Below are positions 11,890 to 26,000 of a stretch of 64,000 nucleotides of DNA, piece after piece. Both the position numbers and the translations under genes were made by a program. The notes under the pieces are model-generated. The model searched no databases and was not told the origin of the DNA. It worked only from the letters and a program-made list of their open reading frames with translations. The number at the start of each line of letters is the position of its first letter. Positions within the stretch are counted from its first letter, which is position 1. The DNA comes from Haematobia irritans (Eukaryota; Arthropoda; Insecta; Diptera; Muscidae): NCBI RefSeq assembly GCF_050003625.1, contig NC_134397.1, positions 72,085,551 to 72,149,550 on the forward strand, read 5' to 3'.

Positions 11890-13943
11890 GTGTTAATATG
11901 ATTATAAAACTATTTAGTCGGTAAGTGTAGTGAGTGAATACTCGTTTTTTATTTACCCAAACTGCCTTATAATGCCAGAGATTCTCAGCGCCATCTAGAG
12001 GTTTTACATTAAGTTTATCTCTCCCTCTCTCACTAAAGAAGAGCTATGCTCTTGTATTGTTTTTGTATGGTGTTTGATTAACAATTTGTTGGAATTATAT
12101 ATACTTTACAATACTTTAGGGGATATCTTTTGTTCTCATTTATTAGGTATGGGAATTTTTTTTTTTTAAACTGGGTGAAAAAATTTAATCACAATTGGGC
12201 TAAATTTTAGTCATCTTGAAAAGTTAAACAAAAATGTCTATCTAATGAAATGTAATATAACGGCATAGGACGGTCATTTGTATTTAGACAACAATAACGA
12301 AATATGGCATCTCGGTTTCATAATATGGCAACCCTGATCCATTTATTCAGGGGGAAATATTTGGTAAGCCTTCGAATCGTTTTACAAATAATCCAACTCA
12401 AATTAATTAAATTATGAAGCAAATATTTGTTTCAAAACTTTAAGCTTTTTTTTTTTTTATTTTGAAGGACACACACTAAAGTGTAAATAATAAATGATAT
12501 AATAAAATGTAAATTATTAAAAACAATTTTTTTGTTTTATAGATAGCAAAGTAATACTAGAACATTTCTATTATATTAAAAATTACATTTTAAACTTTTG
12601 GCCTAAGACTGGACATAGATTTTCTAATTCTAATTATCATCAACCAGTGATGGTGGTCCAAGCCCCGGGCCAAATTGCGAGACATATAACAAATTAAATA
12701 GCATTTTGCTAAAATTACAAATTAATAATGGTTTTGGGATTTTGTTGTTTTATTTTTTTTGTGTTTTTACTTTTGTCTCACATTAAATTATATATTGGAT
12801 ACACGAGTAGTAATTATTAATTAATTAATAATAATTGTAGTACATTTAGGTATACATACATATATATAAATATATAAAAGCTGAGAAAATTCAACTTTAG
12901 TGTTTGCTTTCATTTAAAAATACAAAAATAAATTAAAAAAAAATAAACATATATGTATATAGCTGACGTCAAAGCTTTTGAGGGGCTTAACTTTTCAACT
13001 AATGAGCGATGAAAGGCCTTTAAAAGCTTTTCATTTTTTTGTGTTGTTGAAATAAAGCTCTTCGATTAAATTTCTCTATTTCTTTTTCCCACAAAAAGAA
13101 AATTTTTACTAGAAATAAAACAGAGCTTTTATTTTTGTGAAATGTGAATGTTATCGTTTGGTGGGTTATGGGGGGGATTGTAGGGGTTTCGGTTTTAGGT
13201 GGAATTTTTTAATGAATAATTTTTAATGATATTTGGGGCAAATATTTTCTTTTTTTGGCTATTAATGGATTTATAATCTATCAATGTGATGGCATATGAT
13301 TTTGTTTTTTTGTTTTGAGGGGTTTTTTTTCTTGTTTTTGGTTTTGGATTTTATGTAGTCTTCGTTTCAAGGATATATTTCCCCCTTTTTACTACTTTCG
13401 TGTTAAGAGTGGTTAATTCCAACTCTTCTATGAGTTGTTTTACATTCGTTTGTATGTAGGATTTGTTGTTGTTGTTGTTTCTGATTCAGTTGGTTTATCA
13501 CTTTCTGTTTTTCCTTGCTCTTCAAAAATCCCTAAAAGTTCACTTTTAGATTCATTCTCTCCAGATATCCAAGGATTTTTTTTCTTTCTTTTTGTTTTTA
13601 AGTTAGTCATCGTAAGTAAATAGTTTGTGTGTATATAAAAAAAATCCTTAAAAAAGACCAAAAGGAACTTTTAAATCAGGAATAAATGCATAAAATACAA
13701 ATTTCGATTTCTTTCCACGGAGTTTGTTTCCTCTTGAACTGCTCTCACTCTCTTTGCATCTCTTGCATTTGTTTGCTTCACTGTAGTGGTAGTAGTAAGT
13801 TGTAGTAGTAGTTCAAGTAAATTGGTAGTAAATCGAAAACAGCAGTTGTTGTTTTTAGCACCAAACAAATATAAATTCGTTATAGAAACTGCCCTCATAA
13901 AGCTAAACAGGGCTGAGATTCCCACGCTGTCAGCGTTAGATTA

Positions 13944-14033
13944 TCACACATTTAGATAAAGGGCTGATTTACTAGATATCCGACAGCCTCCGCACCAGCC
14001 GCCACACAGCGCTCTGTGGGAGGTGATGGAATT
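13944..14033 (-). CDS. AdamTS-A: AdamTS exon M: last coding exon, GON C-terminus
   Basis: Acceptor CTTTCAG before 14033. Encodes [20 protein letters not shown] then SKSALYLNV and TGA at 13946-13944. [10 protein letters not shown] is the terminal Cys cluster of GON domains (CGGYCGKC in vertebrates), so the small exon is firmly placed although only 90 nt. The intron to exon L is 6.3 kb and holds a DINE-like element and a mangled LINE. Confidence 0.92.
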   Translation of the reverse strand, partial: NSITSHRALCGGWCGGCRISSKSALYLNV

Positions 14034-17000
14034 CTGAAAGAAAACAAAAGATTAATTAAATTAATTTAACTAAAATAAAATAAAACAAGTAAGGAAAGTC
14101 TAAAGTCGGGCGGGGCCGACTATATTATACCCTGCACCACTTTGTAGATCTAAATTTTCGATACCATATCACATCCGTCAAATGTGTTGGGTGCTATATA
14201 TAAGGGTTTGTCCCAAATACATACATTTAAATATCACTCGATCTGGACAGAATTTGATAGACTTTTACAAAATCTTTAGACTCAAAATTTAAGTTGGCTA
14301 ATGCACTAGGCTGGAACACAATTTTAGTAAAAAATAAAAATATGGGAAACAATTTTAAGGAAACTTCGCAAAAGTTTATTTATGATTTATCGCTCGATAT
14401 TTATGTATTAGAAGTTTAGGAAAATTAGAGTCATTTTTACAACTTTTCGACTAAGCAGTGGCGATTTTACAAGGAAAATTTTGGTATTTTGACCATTTTT
14501 GTCGAAATCAGAAAAACATATATATGGGAGCTATATCTAAATCTGAACCGATTTCAATCAATTTTGGCATACATGACTATATTACTAATTGTACTTCTAG
14601 TGCAAAATTTCAACCAAATTGGGCCAAAACTGTGGCTTCTGGGGCCATATAAGTCCATATCCGGCGAAAAATATATATGGAAGCTTTATCTAAATCTGAA
14701 CCGATTTCAATCAAATTTGGCATACATGACTATACTACCAATTGTATTCCTTGTGCAAAATTTCAAGCTAATCGGGATAAAACTCTGGCTTCTGGGTCCA
14801 TATAAGTGCATATCGGGCGAAAGCTATATATGGGAGCAATATCTAAATCTGAATCGATTTCAACCAAATTTGGCACGCATAGCTACAATGCTAAATCTAC
14901 TCCCTGTGCAAAATTTTAACCAAATTGGGCCAAACCTTTGGCTTTTAGGACCATATTAGTCCATATCGGGCGAAAGATATATATGGGAGCTATATCTAAA
15001 TCTGAACCCATTTCAATCAAATTTTGCACACTTGACTATACTACTAATTGTACTCCTAGTGCAAAATTTCAACCAAATTCGGACAAAAATCTGGCTTCTG
15101 GGGCCATATAAGTCCATATCGGGCGAAAGATATATATGGGAGCTATATCTAAATCTAATCAAATTTTGCACACTTGACTATACGACTAAGTGTTATGTTG
15201 GTACAAAATTTCAAGCAAATCGGTATAAAACTCTGGCTGCTGGGTCCACACTAGTCCATATCGGGCGAAAGATATATATGGGAGCTATATCTAAATCTGA
15301 ACCGATTTTTTCCAAAATCAATAGGGTTCTATTCTGACCTAAATTAGGAACATGTGCCAAATTTGAAGGCGATTGGACTTAAATTGCGACCTAGACTTTG
15401 ATCACAAAAATGTGTTCACAGACAGACGGACGGACGGACGGACGGACATGGTTATATCGACTCAGGGACCCACCCTGAGCATTATTTCCAAAGACACCAT
15501 GTGTCTATCTCGTCTCCTTCTGGGTGTTACAAACATATGCACTAACTTATAATACCCTGTTCCACAGTGTGGCGCAGGGTATAATTAAATTAAAATAAAT
15601 TAAATTAAAAGAAACCCACTGCAAATAACAAGTAGTGAAGTTATTACAAGCAAACATGAACACGGCATAGGTGGCACACGCTCTCCTACCCCACATTGTG
15701 AATGAAAAGGAAACAGATTTTGTTATTATCAGTGAGCAATATTGCAATATGACAAACGGCGTTTGGATCGAAGACAATACTGAAACAGCTGCTGTATGGT
15801 TTCCAACTTATAGGCCACCCATAAAGGACTGCGGATGCGGCAATGGCTTCGTTTGGGTGCAGATTGCGAATGACAGAATTGTAACAGGTTGGCTGATAAG
15901 TCCCCGGTATAACAAAGAAAAACACATTTTTTTGTCGAAATTCGTTTTTATTATTCAACATAGTTTCCTTCAAGAGCGATACAACGATTATAACGACCTT
16001 CCAATTTTTTGATACCATTTTGGTAGTACTCCTTCGGTTTTGCCACAAAATAGGCCTCAGTTTCGGCGGTCACCTCTTCATTGCAGCCAAATTTTTTCCC
16101 TGCGAGCATCGTTTTGAGGTCTGAGAACAAGAAAAAGTCGCTGGGGGCCAGATCTGGAGAATACGGTGGGTGGGGAAGCAATTCGAAGCCCAATTCATGC
16201 ATTGTTGCCATCGTTCTCAATGACTTGTGGCAATGGCAATGTCTTGGTGGAACAACACTTTTTTCTTCTTCATATGGGGCCGTTTTGCCGTGATTTCGAT
16301 GGGTTTTCCCTTCTCAAGATAATCGATAAAATTATTCCATGCGCATCCCAAAAAACAGACGCCATTACTTTGCAGCGGACTTTTGAGTCTTTCCACGCTT
16401 CGGAGACGGTTCACCGGTTGCTGTCCACTCAGCCGACTGTCGATTGGACTCAGGAGTGTAGTGATGGAGCCATGTTTCATCCATTGTCACATATGGACGG
16501 AAAAACTCGGGTGTATTACGAGTTAACAGCTGCAAACACCGCTCAGAATCATCAACACGTTGTAGTTTTTGGTCAAATGTGAGCTCGCGCGGCACCCACA
16601 GAGCACAGAGCTTCCGCATATCCAAATATTATGAATGATATGACCAAAACGTTCCTTTGATATCTTTAAGGCCTCTGCTATCTCGATAAACTTCCGGTCA
16701 TTCAAAATCATTTTGTGGATTTTTTTGATGTTTTCGTAACCACCTCTTTCCGGCGCCCACTGCGTTCACCGTCCTTCGTGCTCATTTCACCACGCTTGAA
16801 TTTTGCATACCAATCAATTATTGTTGATTTCCCTGGGGAAGAGTCCGGAAACTCATTATCAAGCCAAGTTTTTGCTTCCACCGTATTTTTCTCCTTCAGA
16901 AAACAGTATTTTATCAAAAGAAAGTTGCTTCACAAAAGACGGTCTATCTCACAAACTAATTGACTTACAGACGTCAAATTTTGACACGAATCACTTGAAG

Positions 17001-20000
17001 GTTGGTACTATATAAAAATAATATGCATTTAATACTAGCGACGCCATCTATGTGTCAGATCAAGGACTTATCAGCCAACCTGTTAAGGTGATATCTAACT
17101 CCTAGTGATAGCATCGCTGACTTCCAAGCAAACGGGAGCCACCGTGGTGCAATGGTTATCATGCCCGCCTTGCATAAACAAGGTGGTGGGCTCGATTCCG
17201 GCTTCGACCGAACACCAAAAAGGTTTTCAGCGGTGGATTATCCCACCTGCAATGTGGAACGCCGTTCGGACTCGACTATAAAAAGGAGTTTCTTGTCAAT
17301 GAGCATAACATGGAATCGGGTAGCACTTAGTGATAAGAGAGAAGTTCACCACTCTAGTATCACAATGGACTGAATAGTCTAAGTGAGAATGATACATGCG
17401 ATCTGGTAATATCGGGGTACTTTAACTCACAGGCGATTGAGTGGGGAATGAGAACTACAGACTCAAGAGGAAGGAAGTTCCTAGATATGCACGCACGGAT
17501 AGGCATGACTGTTGCGAACTTTGGCACTACATATAATTCCGGCGACCAGGCTGAGGACATTATTCAAAAGATACGAGAATGGGGAATCCTAGAGACATAC
17601 ACCCGGAACTAACCATCTAAAGATCTCTTTCCGACTGCTGGGCAAAGTTGCTACACGACGAAGAGAAACTCGCGAGACTTTCAAAGACGTCAACAAGCTC
17701 GAAGGTATATATTAATACTTGAATTCGACAGGCACTCGGAGAAGAATCCAAATAGACGAGACGCAAAGTACATTGTCAATAATAAAGGTCTGCTGCAATA
17801 AGGCCAAGCCAAATAAGAAGAATAACCCTGTTCGCATAGTAGTATACCGACATCGACGAAGCATCCTCATCGTCGTACCGGACATTGCGCATGCTGAACG
17901 CAGCTGGAAAACTATTCGTACGGCTCATCAAACCAAGACTTGACGAAGCTATCAAGACTGTTGGGGGTCTGTCCGCGAGATAATATGGATTTATACCTGG
18001 GAAATCGACACTAGGAGCCCTAAAGGAAGTATCAGATGCCGTTCAGGCGACACAACAGGGCAGTCACGCTTTGAAGTATATACACAGTCTCACATAAGTT
18101 TACATACCATTGAGGTTTTTACCTTATAACTAATCATGTTTCTTGTTGTTGTTTATAATCCATACTAAAAACATCTTCTTGAAAATGGAGAAATACTTTG
18201 TTTTTCAAATTAATTTACAAAATCTAAAGCATATATATGCATATTTTATTATATTTTAATAATTAAAGAAAATACAATTTCTTAAACCGTATGTAAACTT
18301 GTGTAAGACTGTGTAATTCTACTGGCAAGGCTAGGTGGGTAAACGTAATATACACTCTGGAGACGATATTTCACATAGCGAAATACTTAAGGAAGATATT
18401 GAAGGACTATCTTAGGGACCGAGTTTAACTATATATGAGGCTATATAGGGCCAAAGAAGAATGGTGACCTCATATGCCGCATGGGGCTTAATCCTTTGAC
18501 CAGATCTCTGGAAAGCGACATTCGACGAAATACTGAAGATACCTATGCCAAACGATACATTTCTTGTTGGCTACGCTGATGATATAGCCGCGGTGATGAG
18601 GGCGAAAAATGGGAGCCACCGTGGTGCAATGGTTAGCATGCCCGCCTTACATACACAAGGTCGTGGGTTCGATTCCTGCTTCGACCGAAAACCAAAATAG
18701 TTTTTCAGCTGTGGATTATCCCACCTCAGTAATGCTGGTGACATTTCTGAGGGTTTCAAAGCTTCTCTAAGTGGTTTCACTGCAATATGGAACGCCGTTC
18801 GGACTCGGCTATAAAAATGAGCTCCCATGTCATTGAGCTTAACATGGAATCGGGCAGCACTCAGTGATAAGAGAGAAGTTTACCAATGTGGTATCACAAT
18901 GGACTGAATAGTCTAAGTGAGCCTGATACATCTGGCTGGCACCTAACCTAACCTAAGGGCGAAAAATACTGAAAATACTCAACGAAAACTCAGCCAAATC
19001 ATGATACGCTCGAAAGACCGGTTAGACACGCATGGCTTAACAAAAAACTGAACTTCTACGAACGAGACGGAACTGTCTCCAGAAATAGAGATGCACATAG
19101 ACGACATGGTAGTCCCAATAACACAGTCAATCAAGTACCTTGGACTAAGGTTGGCCTCGAAACTAATGTACTCCAAACATAGGAAGTCCTCTTCCAAAAA
19201 GAAGAAGGATGCTCATGGAGATGACTAGCAGTATACCCCTCTATGGATGTGAAATCTGAACGTTGATCCTACAGAGACGGATTATACGAAAAAGCTGCTT
19301 TCAGTACAGAGAACGGCAGTTCGGAGAATTACTTCAGCATACCGCATGGGGAAAGCCGCACTAACGATAGCGGGAACGATTCCAATATACCTACAGGCGA
19401 TTGAGCGACAGAAGGTATTCGAGGCCAAACAACAAGGCGCGACGGACATGATACCGAACATTCAATAAGAGACCAGAGATATATGGTAGGAACGATGGAG
19501 AAAGGAGGCAAAGGGCAGATGGACACAAGCACTTATTATAGGGTCATGGCAAGAGAGAAGATATGGGGAAGTAACGTATTACATGACTCAGATGTTCTCT
19601 GCTCACGGATATTTTCGCAAGTATCTGCATCGTATTGGGAAATGCAGGTCAGAAAACTGTATTTACTAAGAGGAAGAGGTCTCGAACGACGCCGAGCTCA
19701 CATTCTTCTGATATAGCCGGTGCCCAAAATGACGGAGAGCGCTAGAAGATGAAGTTGGATATGTCTCTTGGAGAAATATAATCCAGAAGATGGCACAGAG
19801 CGAGAGGATCTGGGAGAACATAGGGCGATTTGTAGAACACGTTCTCCGCAGAAAAAAGATTGACATGGACTCTACGACATATGTTAAGTAATATAAGCTT
19901 GAATCTGGATGCGGACTAGATGGAGATGGTCAAGGATCATATGGGGGTCCACCTCGAAGTAATGCAAATGCGATTCCTGGATCTCATACCCCGAGGAAAA

Positions 20001-23000
20001 GGGATGGATTTTTAGCCGGTAGCTAATTGTAACGGAGTCCGGCACACGAGTGGACACCCTGTCAAGTGCATAAAGTATTTTCTAATAAAAATCACATTCG
20101 AAATATCCCTTTCCCCTTGTGCATCATTTTTATATAACTACTATCCCTTAATTTTATTTGAATTTTGTTTATGGTGAAATAATTTGATTAAATTTCCCTT
20201 AATTCATTTCATTTTAAATTAAAATTTAATTTAAATCAGTTTAAATTTCATTTATTTTAATTTAATTATTTTAGCTTATGTTAATTCAATTTCAAACTTA
20301 CCGATGATGATTCCTTTATTATCACATGATTACCGTATGCTTCCCATACAGCACCATGCCTCAGCCTAAATCCAGTGTGCTCCAAATTTATTGAAAAATC
20401 TCCTTGCGGACATTGTTTTCGTCTATTGTAACAATCACCTGCCGATCCATAGGGCTGAGGCGTACCCAGCGTATCGGCAAAGGTGAAATCATCCTCGAAT
20501 ACTCGTAGCGTTACAATATCAATACCGATTTTTCGGAATGTTGTACGTCCCGATCTCAACGATGTATCACGATATTCACGTTCCCTTGATTCGGGTGGAC
20601 AGTGATCGGGAGTTCGGGTTTTATGATCATAATAAATGGAATAGTTTTCCGTTTCATTTACTGTGACATATTCTTTGGGATGTGCGGATCGCATATCATG
20701 ACAGTAAATCTTCATAGGCGTTTGATGTACATACAGTACGTATTCACCGTCGGCAAAAGCTTTACGATATTTACGCAGTTCATAACAGGATGATGGATAG
20801 CAATGCGGCGGTGGTTTACATTTTTCACGTATGACCTTTTCCTTGGTCGGACAGCTAATACGTTGACGATGCGAATCATAGCAGATGGCACGCCTTCTTC
20901 GATATCCTTCACAGTTGCACTGTGTGCGTGTGTGATAGTGATGGAGGAGGGAAATTGGAAAAAATTAATTGTAAGTTTAATTTCGTAAATTCAATTGTAA
21001 AGAAGAAAATTTCAGAAAGTAGATAATTTAATCGCTATAAACTAAAACAAGCTTTTATTTGTTTTTTTTTTCTTTTTCAAACAAACCAGTACTGCCAAAT
21101 CGGAGAAAATGCGCCCTTGAAAAATGCCTTGGAAATTCTCTCTATTCTATTTATTTACATGAAAACAAAGCATTCTTGAAATTTTCTACGATTGTCGCAA
21201 ATCCCAGCAAAAACGAAAATGATTCAGTATTCCAAAGTAATGGTATATTCTCTACATCCATGTAAATTCCAAGTGTTTACGATTTGCTAAATTTTATTAT
21301 ATATAAAGTAATTATTAAACCATAGAACTAAAGTCGTGCAGAGCTTATATATAGTATACCTTATATTTAACGTTAATTGGACAATACAAATACAAAATGA
21401 AATGGCTTAAATAAATAAACTTACTAAATACCTCTCCTATTCATGAAGATTAATAAAGAATAGCGCCCTCTATCTTGCTAATAAGAAATAGTATATGGAC
21501 CCCCGATTAGAGATATAGAAGTACAACTAGGAAAATGATTATGAGTCTATCGGAGAAGATAATATGTTTAATCGGCTGACTTGCATACAGATCAAATGTT
21601 TTATAACCTGGTATAAGTTATAAAGATTAACCGAAATCTGAAGTCTTCAGCATAAATGTTTGCGACTTCAATAGACAATTTGAGGCAAAAAAAAAGAAAA
21701 ACTGACAAAATTTTCTATAGACATTAAATTTCTGATAGAAATAAAATTTTTACAAAATTTCTGATAGAAATGCAATTTTGACAAAATTTTCTATAGAAAT
21801 AAAATTTTGACAAATTTTTCTATAGAAATAAAATTTTGACAAATTTTGTATAGAAATAAAATTTTGAGAAAATTTGCTATAGAAATTAAATTTGGACAAA
21901 ATTTTCTATAGAAATAAAATTTTGACAAATTTTCTATAGAAAAAAAATTTTGAGAACATTTTCTATAGAAATAAAATTTTGAGAAAATTTTCTATAGAAA
22001 AACAAGTAAGGAAAGTCTAAAGTCGGGCGGGGCCGACTATATTATACCCTGCACCACTTTGTAGATCTAAATTTTCGATACCATATCACATCCGTCAAAT
22101 GTGTTGGGTGCTATATATAAAGGTTTGTCCCAAATACATACATTTAAATATCACTCGATCTGGACAGAATTTGATAGACTTCTACAAAATCTATAGACTC
22201 AAAATTTAAGTCGGCTAATGCACTAGGGTGGAACACAATGTTTGTAAAAAAATATGGGAAACATTTAAATCTGAAGCAATTTTAAGGAAACTTCGCAAAA
22301 GTTTATTTATGATTTATCACTCGATATATATGTATTAGAAGTTTAGGAAAATTAGAGTCATTTTTACAACTTTTCCACTAAGCAGTGGCGATTTTATAAG
22401 GCAAATGTTGGTATTTTGACCATTTTTGTCGAAATCAGAAAATAATATATATGGGAGCTATATCTAAATCTGAACCGATGTCAACCAAATTTGGCACGCA
22501 TTGCTACAACACTAATTCTACTCCCTGTGCAAAATTTCATCTAAATCGGAGCAGAAAATTGGCTTATGTGGTCATATGAGTGTAAAGCGGGCAAAAACTA
22601 TATATGGGAGCTATATCTAAATCTGAACCGATTTCAATCAAATTTGGCACGCATAGCTAAAATGCTAATTCTACTCCCTGTGCAAAATTTCAACCAAATT
22701 GGGCCAGAACTCTGGCTATTAGAACCATATTAGTCCATATCGGGCGAAAGATATATATGGGAGCTATATCTAAATCTGAACCGATTTCAATCAAATTTTG
22801 CACACTTAACTGCACTACTAATTGTACTCCTAGTGTAAAATTTTAAACAAAGTGGACCAAAACTCTGGCTTCTAGGACCATATTAGTCCATATCGGGCGA
22901 AAGATATACATGGGAGCTATATCTAAATCTGAATCGATTTCAACCAAATTTGGCACGCATAGCTATAATGCTAAATCTACTCCTTGTGCAAAATTTCAAC

Positions 23001-26000
23001 AAAATTGGGCCAAAACTCTGGCTTTTACGACCATACTAGTCCATATCGGGCGAAAGATATATATGGGAGCTATATCTAAATCTGAACCGATTTCAATCAA
23101 ATTTCGCACACTTGACTATACTACTAATTGTACTCCTAGTGCAAAATTTCAAATTTCAAATTTCGGCCAAAAATATGGCTTCTGGGGCCATATAAGTCCA
23201 TATCGAGCGAAATATATATATGGGAGCTATATCTAAATCTGAACAGATTTCAATCAAATTTTGCACACTTGACTATACGACTAAGTGTTATGTTTGTACA
23301 ATTTCAAGCAAATCGGAATAAAACTCTGGCTGCTGGGTCCATATTAGTGCATATCGGGCGAAAGATATATATGGGAGCTATATCTAAATCTGAACCGATT
23401 TCTTCCAAAATCAATAGGGTTCAATTCTGGCCCAAATTAGGAACATGTGCCAAATTTGAAGGCGATTGGACTTAAATTGCGACCTAGACTTTGATCACAA
23501 AAATGTGTTCACAGACAGACGGACGGACGGATGAACGGACGGACGGACGGACAGACGGGCATACGGACATGGTTATATCGACTCAGGGACCCACCCTGAG
23601 CATTATTGCCAAAGACACCATGTGTCTATCTCGTCTCCTTCTGGGTGTTACAACATATGCACTAACTTATAATACCCTGTTCCACAGTGTGGCGCAGGGT
23701 ATAAAAAATTTGGACAAAATTTTCTATAGAAATAAAATTTTGACAAACATTTGTATAGAAATAAACTTTTGACAAAACTTTCTATAGAAATGAAATTTTG
23801 ACAAAACTTTCTATAGTAATAAAATTTTACAAAATTTTCTATGGAAATAAAGTTTTGGTAGATTATTTTTGACGATATGGACCAATTTTTGTGTAATAAG
23901 TCATCGGCTATATATAACTAAAGACCGATATGGACCAATTTTAACATGGCTGTTAGAGGCCATATATTGACAAAATGTACCAAATTTCAACCGTATCGGA
24001 TGACTTTTGCTCCTCCAAGAGGTTCCGGACGTCAAATCTGGGGACGGTTTATATGGGAACTATATATAATTATGGACCGATATGGACCAATTTTTGCATG
24101 GTTATTAGAGGCCGTAAACTAACATCAGGTACCAAATTTCAACCGGATCGGATGAATTTTGCCCCACCAAGAGGCTCCGGAGGTCAAATCTGGGGATCGG
24201 TTTATATGGGGGCTATATATAATTATGGACCGATATGGACCAATTTTTGCATGGTTGTTAAAAACCGTATACTAAGACCATGTACTAAATTTCAACCGGA
24301 TCGGATGAATTTTGCTCATCCAAGAGGCTCCGGTGGTCAAATCTGGGGATCGGTTTATATGGGAGCTATATATAATTATGGACCGATATGGACCAATTTT
24401 TGCATGGTAGTTAGAGGCCGTATACTAACATCAGGTACCAAATTTCAACCGGATCGGATGAATTTTGCCCCTCCAAAAGTCTCCGGAGGTCAAATCTGGG
24501 GATCGGTTTATATGGGGGCTATATATAATTATGGACCGATATGGACCAATTTTTGCATGGTTGTTAGAGACCATATACTTACATCAGGTACCAAATTTCA
24601 ATCGGATCGGATGAATTTTGCCGCTCCAAGAGGCTCCGGAGGTCAAATCTGGGGATCGGTTTATATGGGGACTATATATAATTATGGACCGATATGGACC
24701 AATTTTTGCATGGTTATTAGAGACCGTATACTAAGACCACGTACCAAATTTCAACCGTATCGGATGAATTTTGCTGCTCCGGGAGGCTCCCCAAGCCAAA
24801 TTTGGGGATCGGTTTATATGGGGGCTATACGTAAACGTGGTCCGATATGGCCCATTTTCAATACCATCCGACCTACATCAATAACAACTACTTGTGCCAA
24901 GTTTCAAGTCGATAGCTTGTTTCGTTCGGAAGTTAGCGTGATTTCCACAGACGGACGGACAGCCGGACAGACGGACAGACGGACGGACGGACAGACGGAC
25001 AGACGGACGGACGGACGGACATGCTTAGATCGACTCAGAATTTCACCACGACCCAGAATATATATACTTTATGGGGTCTTAGAGCAATATTTCGATGTGA
25101 TACAAACGGAATGACAAAGTTAATATACCCCCATCCTATGGCGGAGGGTATAAAAACGTGTAAAAGTGGCCCAGAATCCAACTACCCAAGAGTCACCAAC
25201 ATCACTGGAAATTTGAGTAAACTGATGGAAATTATAATTGAAGAACATAAAATCCAAATTAGCGTACATTTAGTTTCTACGAACTGATTTGATGGTTATG
25301 ACTTAATTAAATATTATATAAATATTTTTACTAAATTTAAATTTTATATAAATGTAAATATAATATGTATTATCATTTGTTTATAACATAAATTAAATAA
25401 CAAATAAATATAGTAGGGGGTAAGTACAAACTAACTAAATAATTAAAACACAATACTTAATGAACATTACTATATATCAAGATTTTTAAAATTTGGAACT
25501 ATTTGGCAAACCACCTTTAAATCACTACAAATATACACTGGATTGTAGAATCATTTGGATATTTACCATTCCTTTGGATTTTCCATTTTGACTTTTTTTA
25601 CTGGGTTATTACGCATCACATAGGGATTGCTACATACATGCAATGAGACGCATTTTTATGAGGGGTAACTATTCTAGGAAAGTTTTTTGTTTTTTTTTTA
25701 TGAAATGGTTTGACGAATGCCGCCCATAAGAGTATTGAAAGCATTTAATATAAACGGAAAGAATTGTGTTGGAAATATTCGGAAAAATAAATTGATAATA
25801 TTAATTTAAAAAAAAAAAAAAAAACACAAGTTTGCACCATTAACGTTTGAATTAAATACCATGCATTAATGCCTGTGCGTTGTTTGAAGGGTTGATTTTT
25901 TATCTAACCTAGCAATTGCGTTCACAAGGAAAATAAAACTCTTCAATCAACGTACGCATCCATGCGTAGCATGTAGTTCAACCTTAATTTAAATAATATC

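Larger units (their letters stand above)
8100..13943 (-). other. AT-rich region downstream of AdamTS stop, possible 3' UTR plus intergenic DNA
   Basis: No convincing coding sequence. The first few hundred bases below the stop (13943 to about 13670) may be 3' UTR, but many AT-rich polyadenylation-like hexamers occur and no end can be chosen by eye. Visible content: homopolymer T/A runs, a GT run passing into about ten G at about 10316-10345, MITEs at 9219-9742 and 11465-11889, and otherwise nothing recognised. Confidence 0.4.
15612..20090 (+). pseudogene. Decayed non-LTR retrotransposon (R1/LOA group), interrupted four times
   Basis: Traces of an endonuclease and reverse transcriptase run in order on the plus strand: [18 protein letters not shown] and [12 protein letters not shown] at 15700-15880; [20 protein letters not shown] at about 17430; [23 protein letters not shown] text at about 17885 (frameshifted); [20 protein letters not shown] at about 17990; [13 protein letters not shown] at about 18570 (YADD catalytic box); and a C-terminal CCHC-like end near 19650-19720. 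Frameshifts and stops are frequent. Interruptions: mariner 15884-17083, SINE 17134-17388, MITE 18083-18313, SINE 18611-18955. Clade by resemblance only; no database comparison was run. Confidence 0.8.

Noticed and set aside
13440..13925. Overlapping 60-84 codon frames on both strands below the AdamTS stop
   Set aside because: Short, low-complexity, mutually antisense and lying in the probable 3' UTR.
15686..16048. 120-codon minus-strand frame
   Set aside because: Antisense of the LINE endonuclease and across the mariner end; the plus-strand endonuclease and the mariner explain the sequence.
23975..25114. 379-codon open frame on the plus strand
   Set aside because: It runs over 153-bp tandem units and into a GGAC repeat; length comes from a period divisible by three. 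No domain, no start context, and the reading matches repeat units seen elsewhere in non-coding copies.
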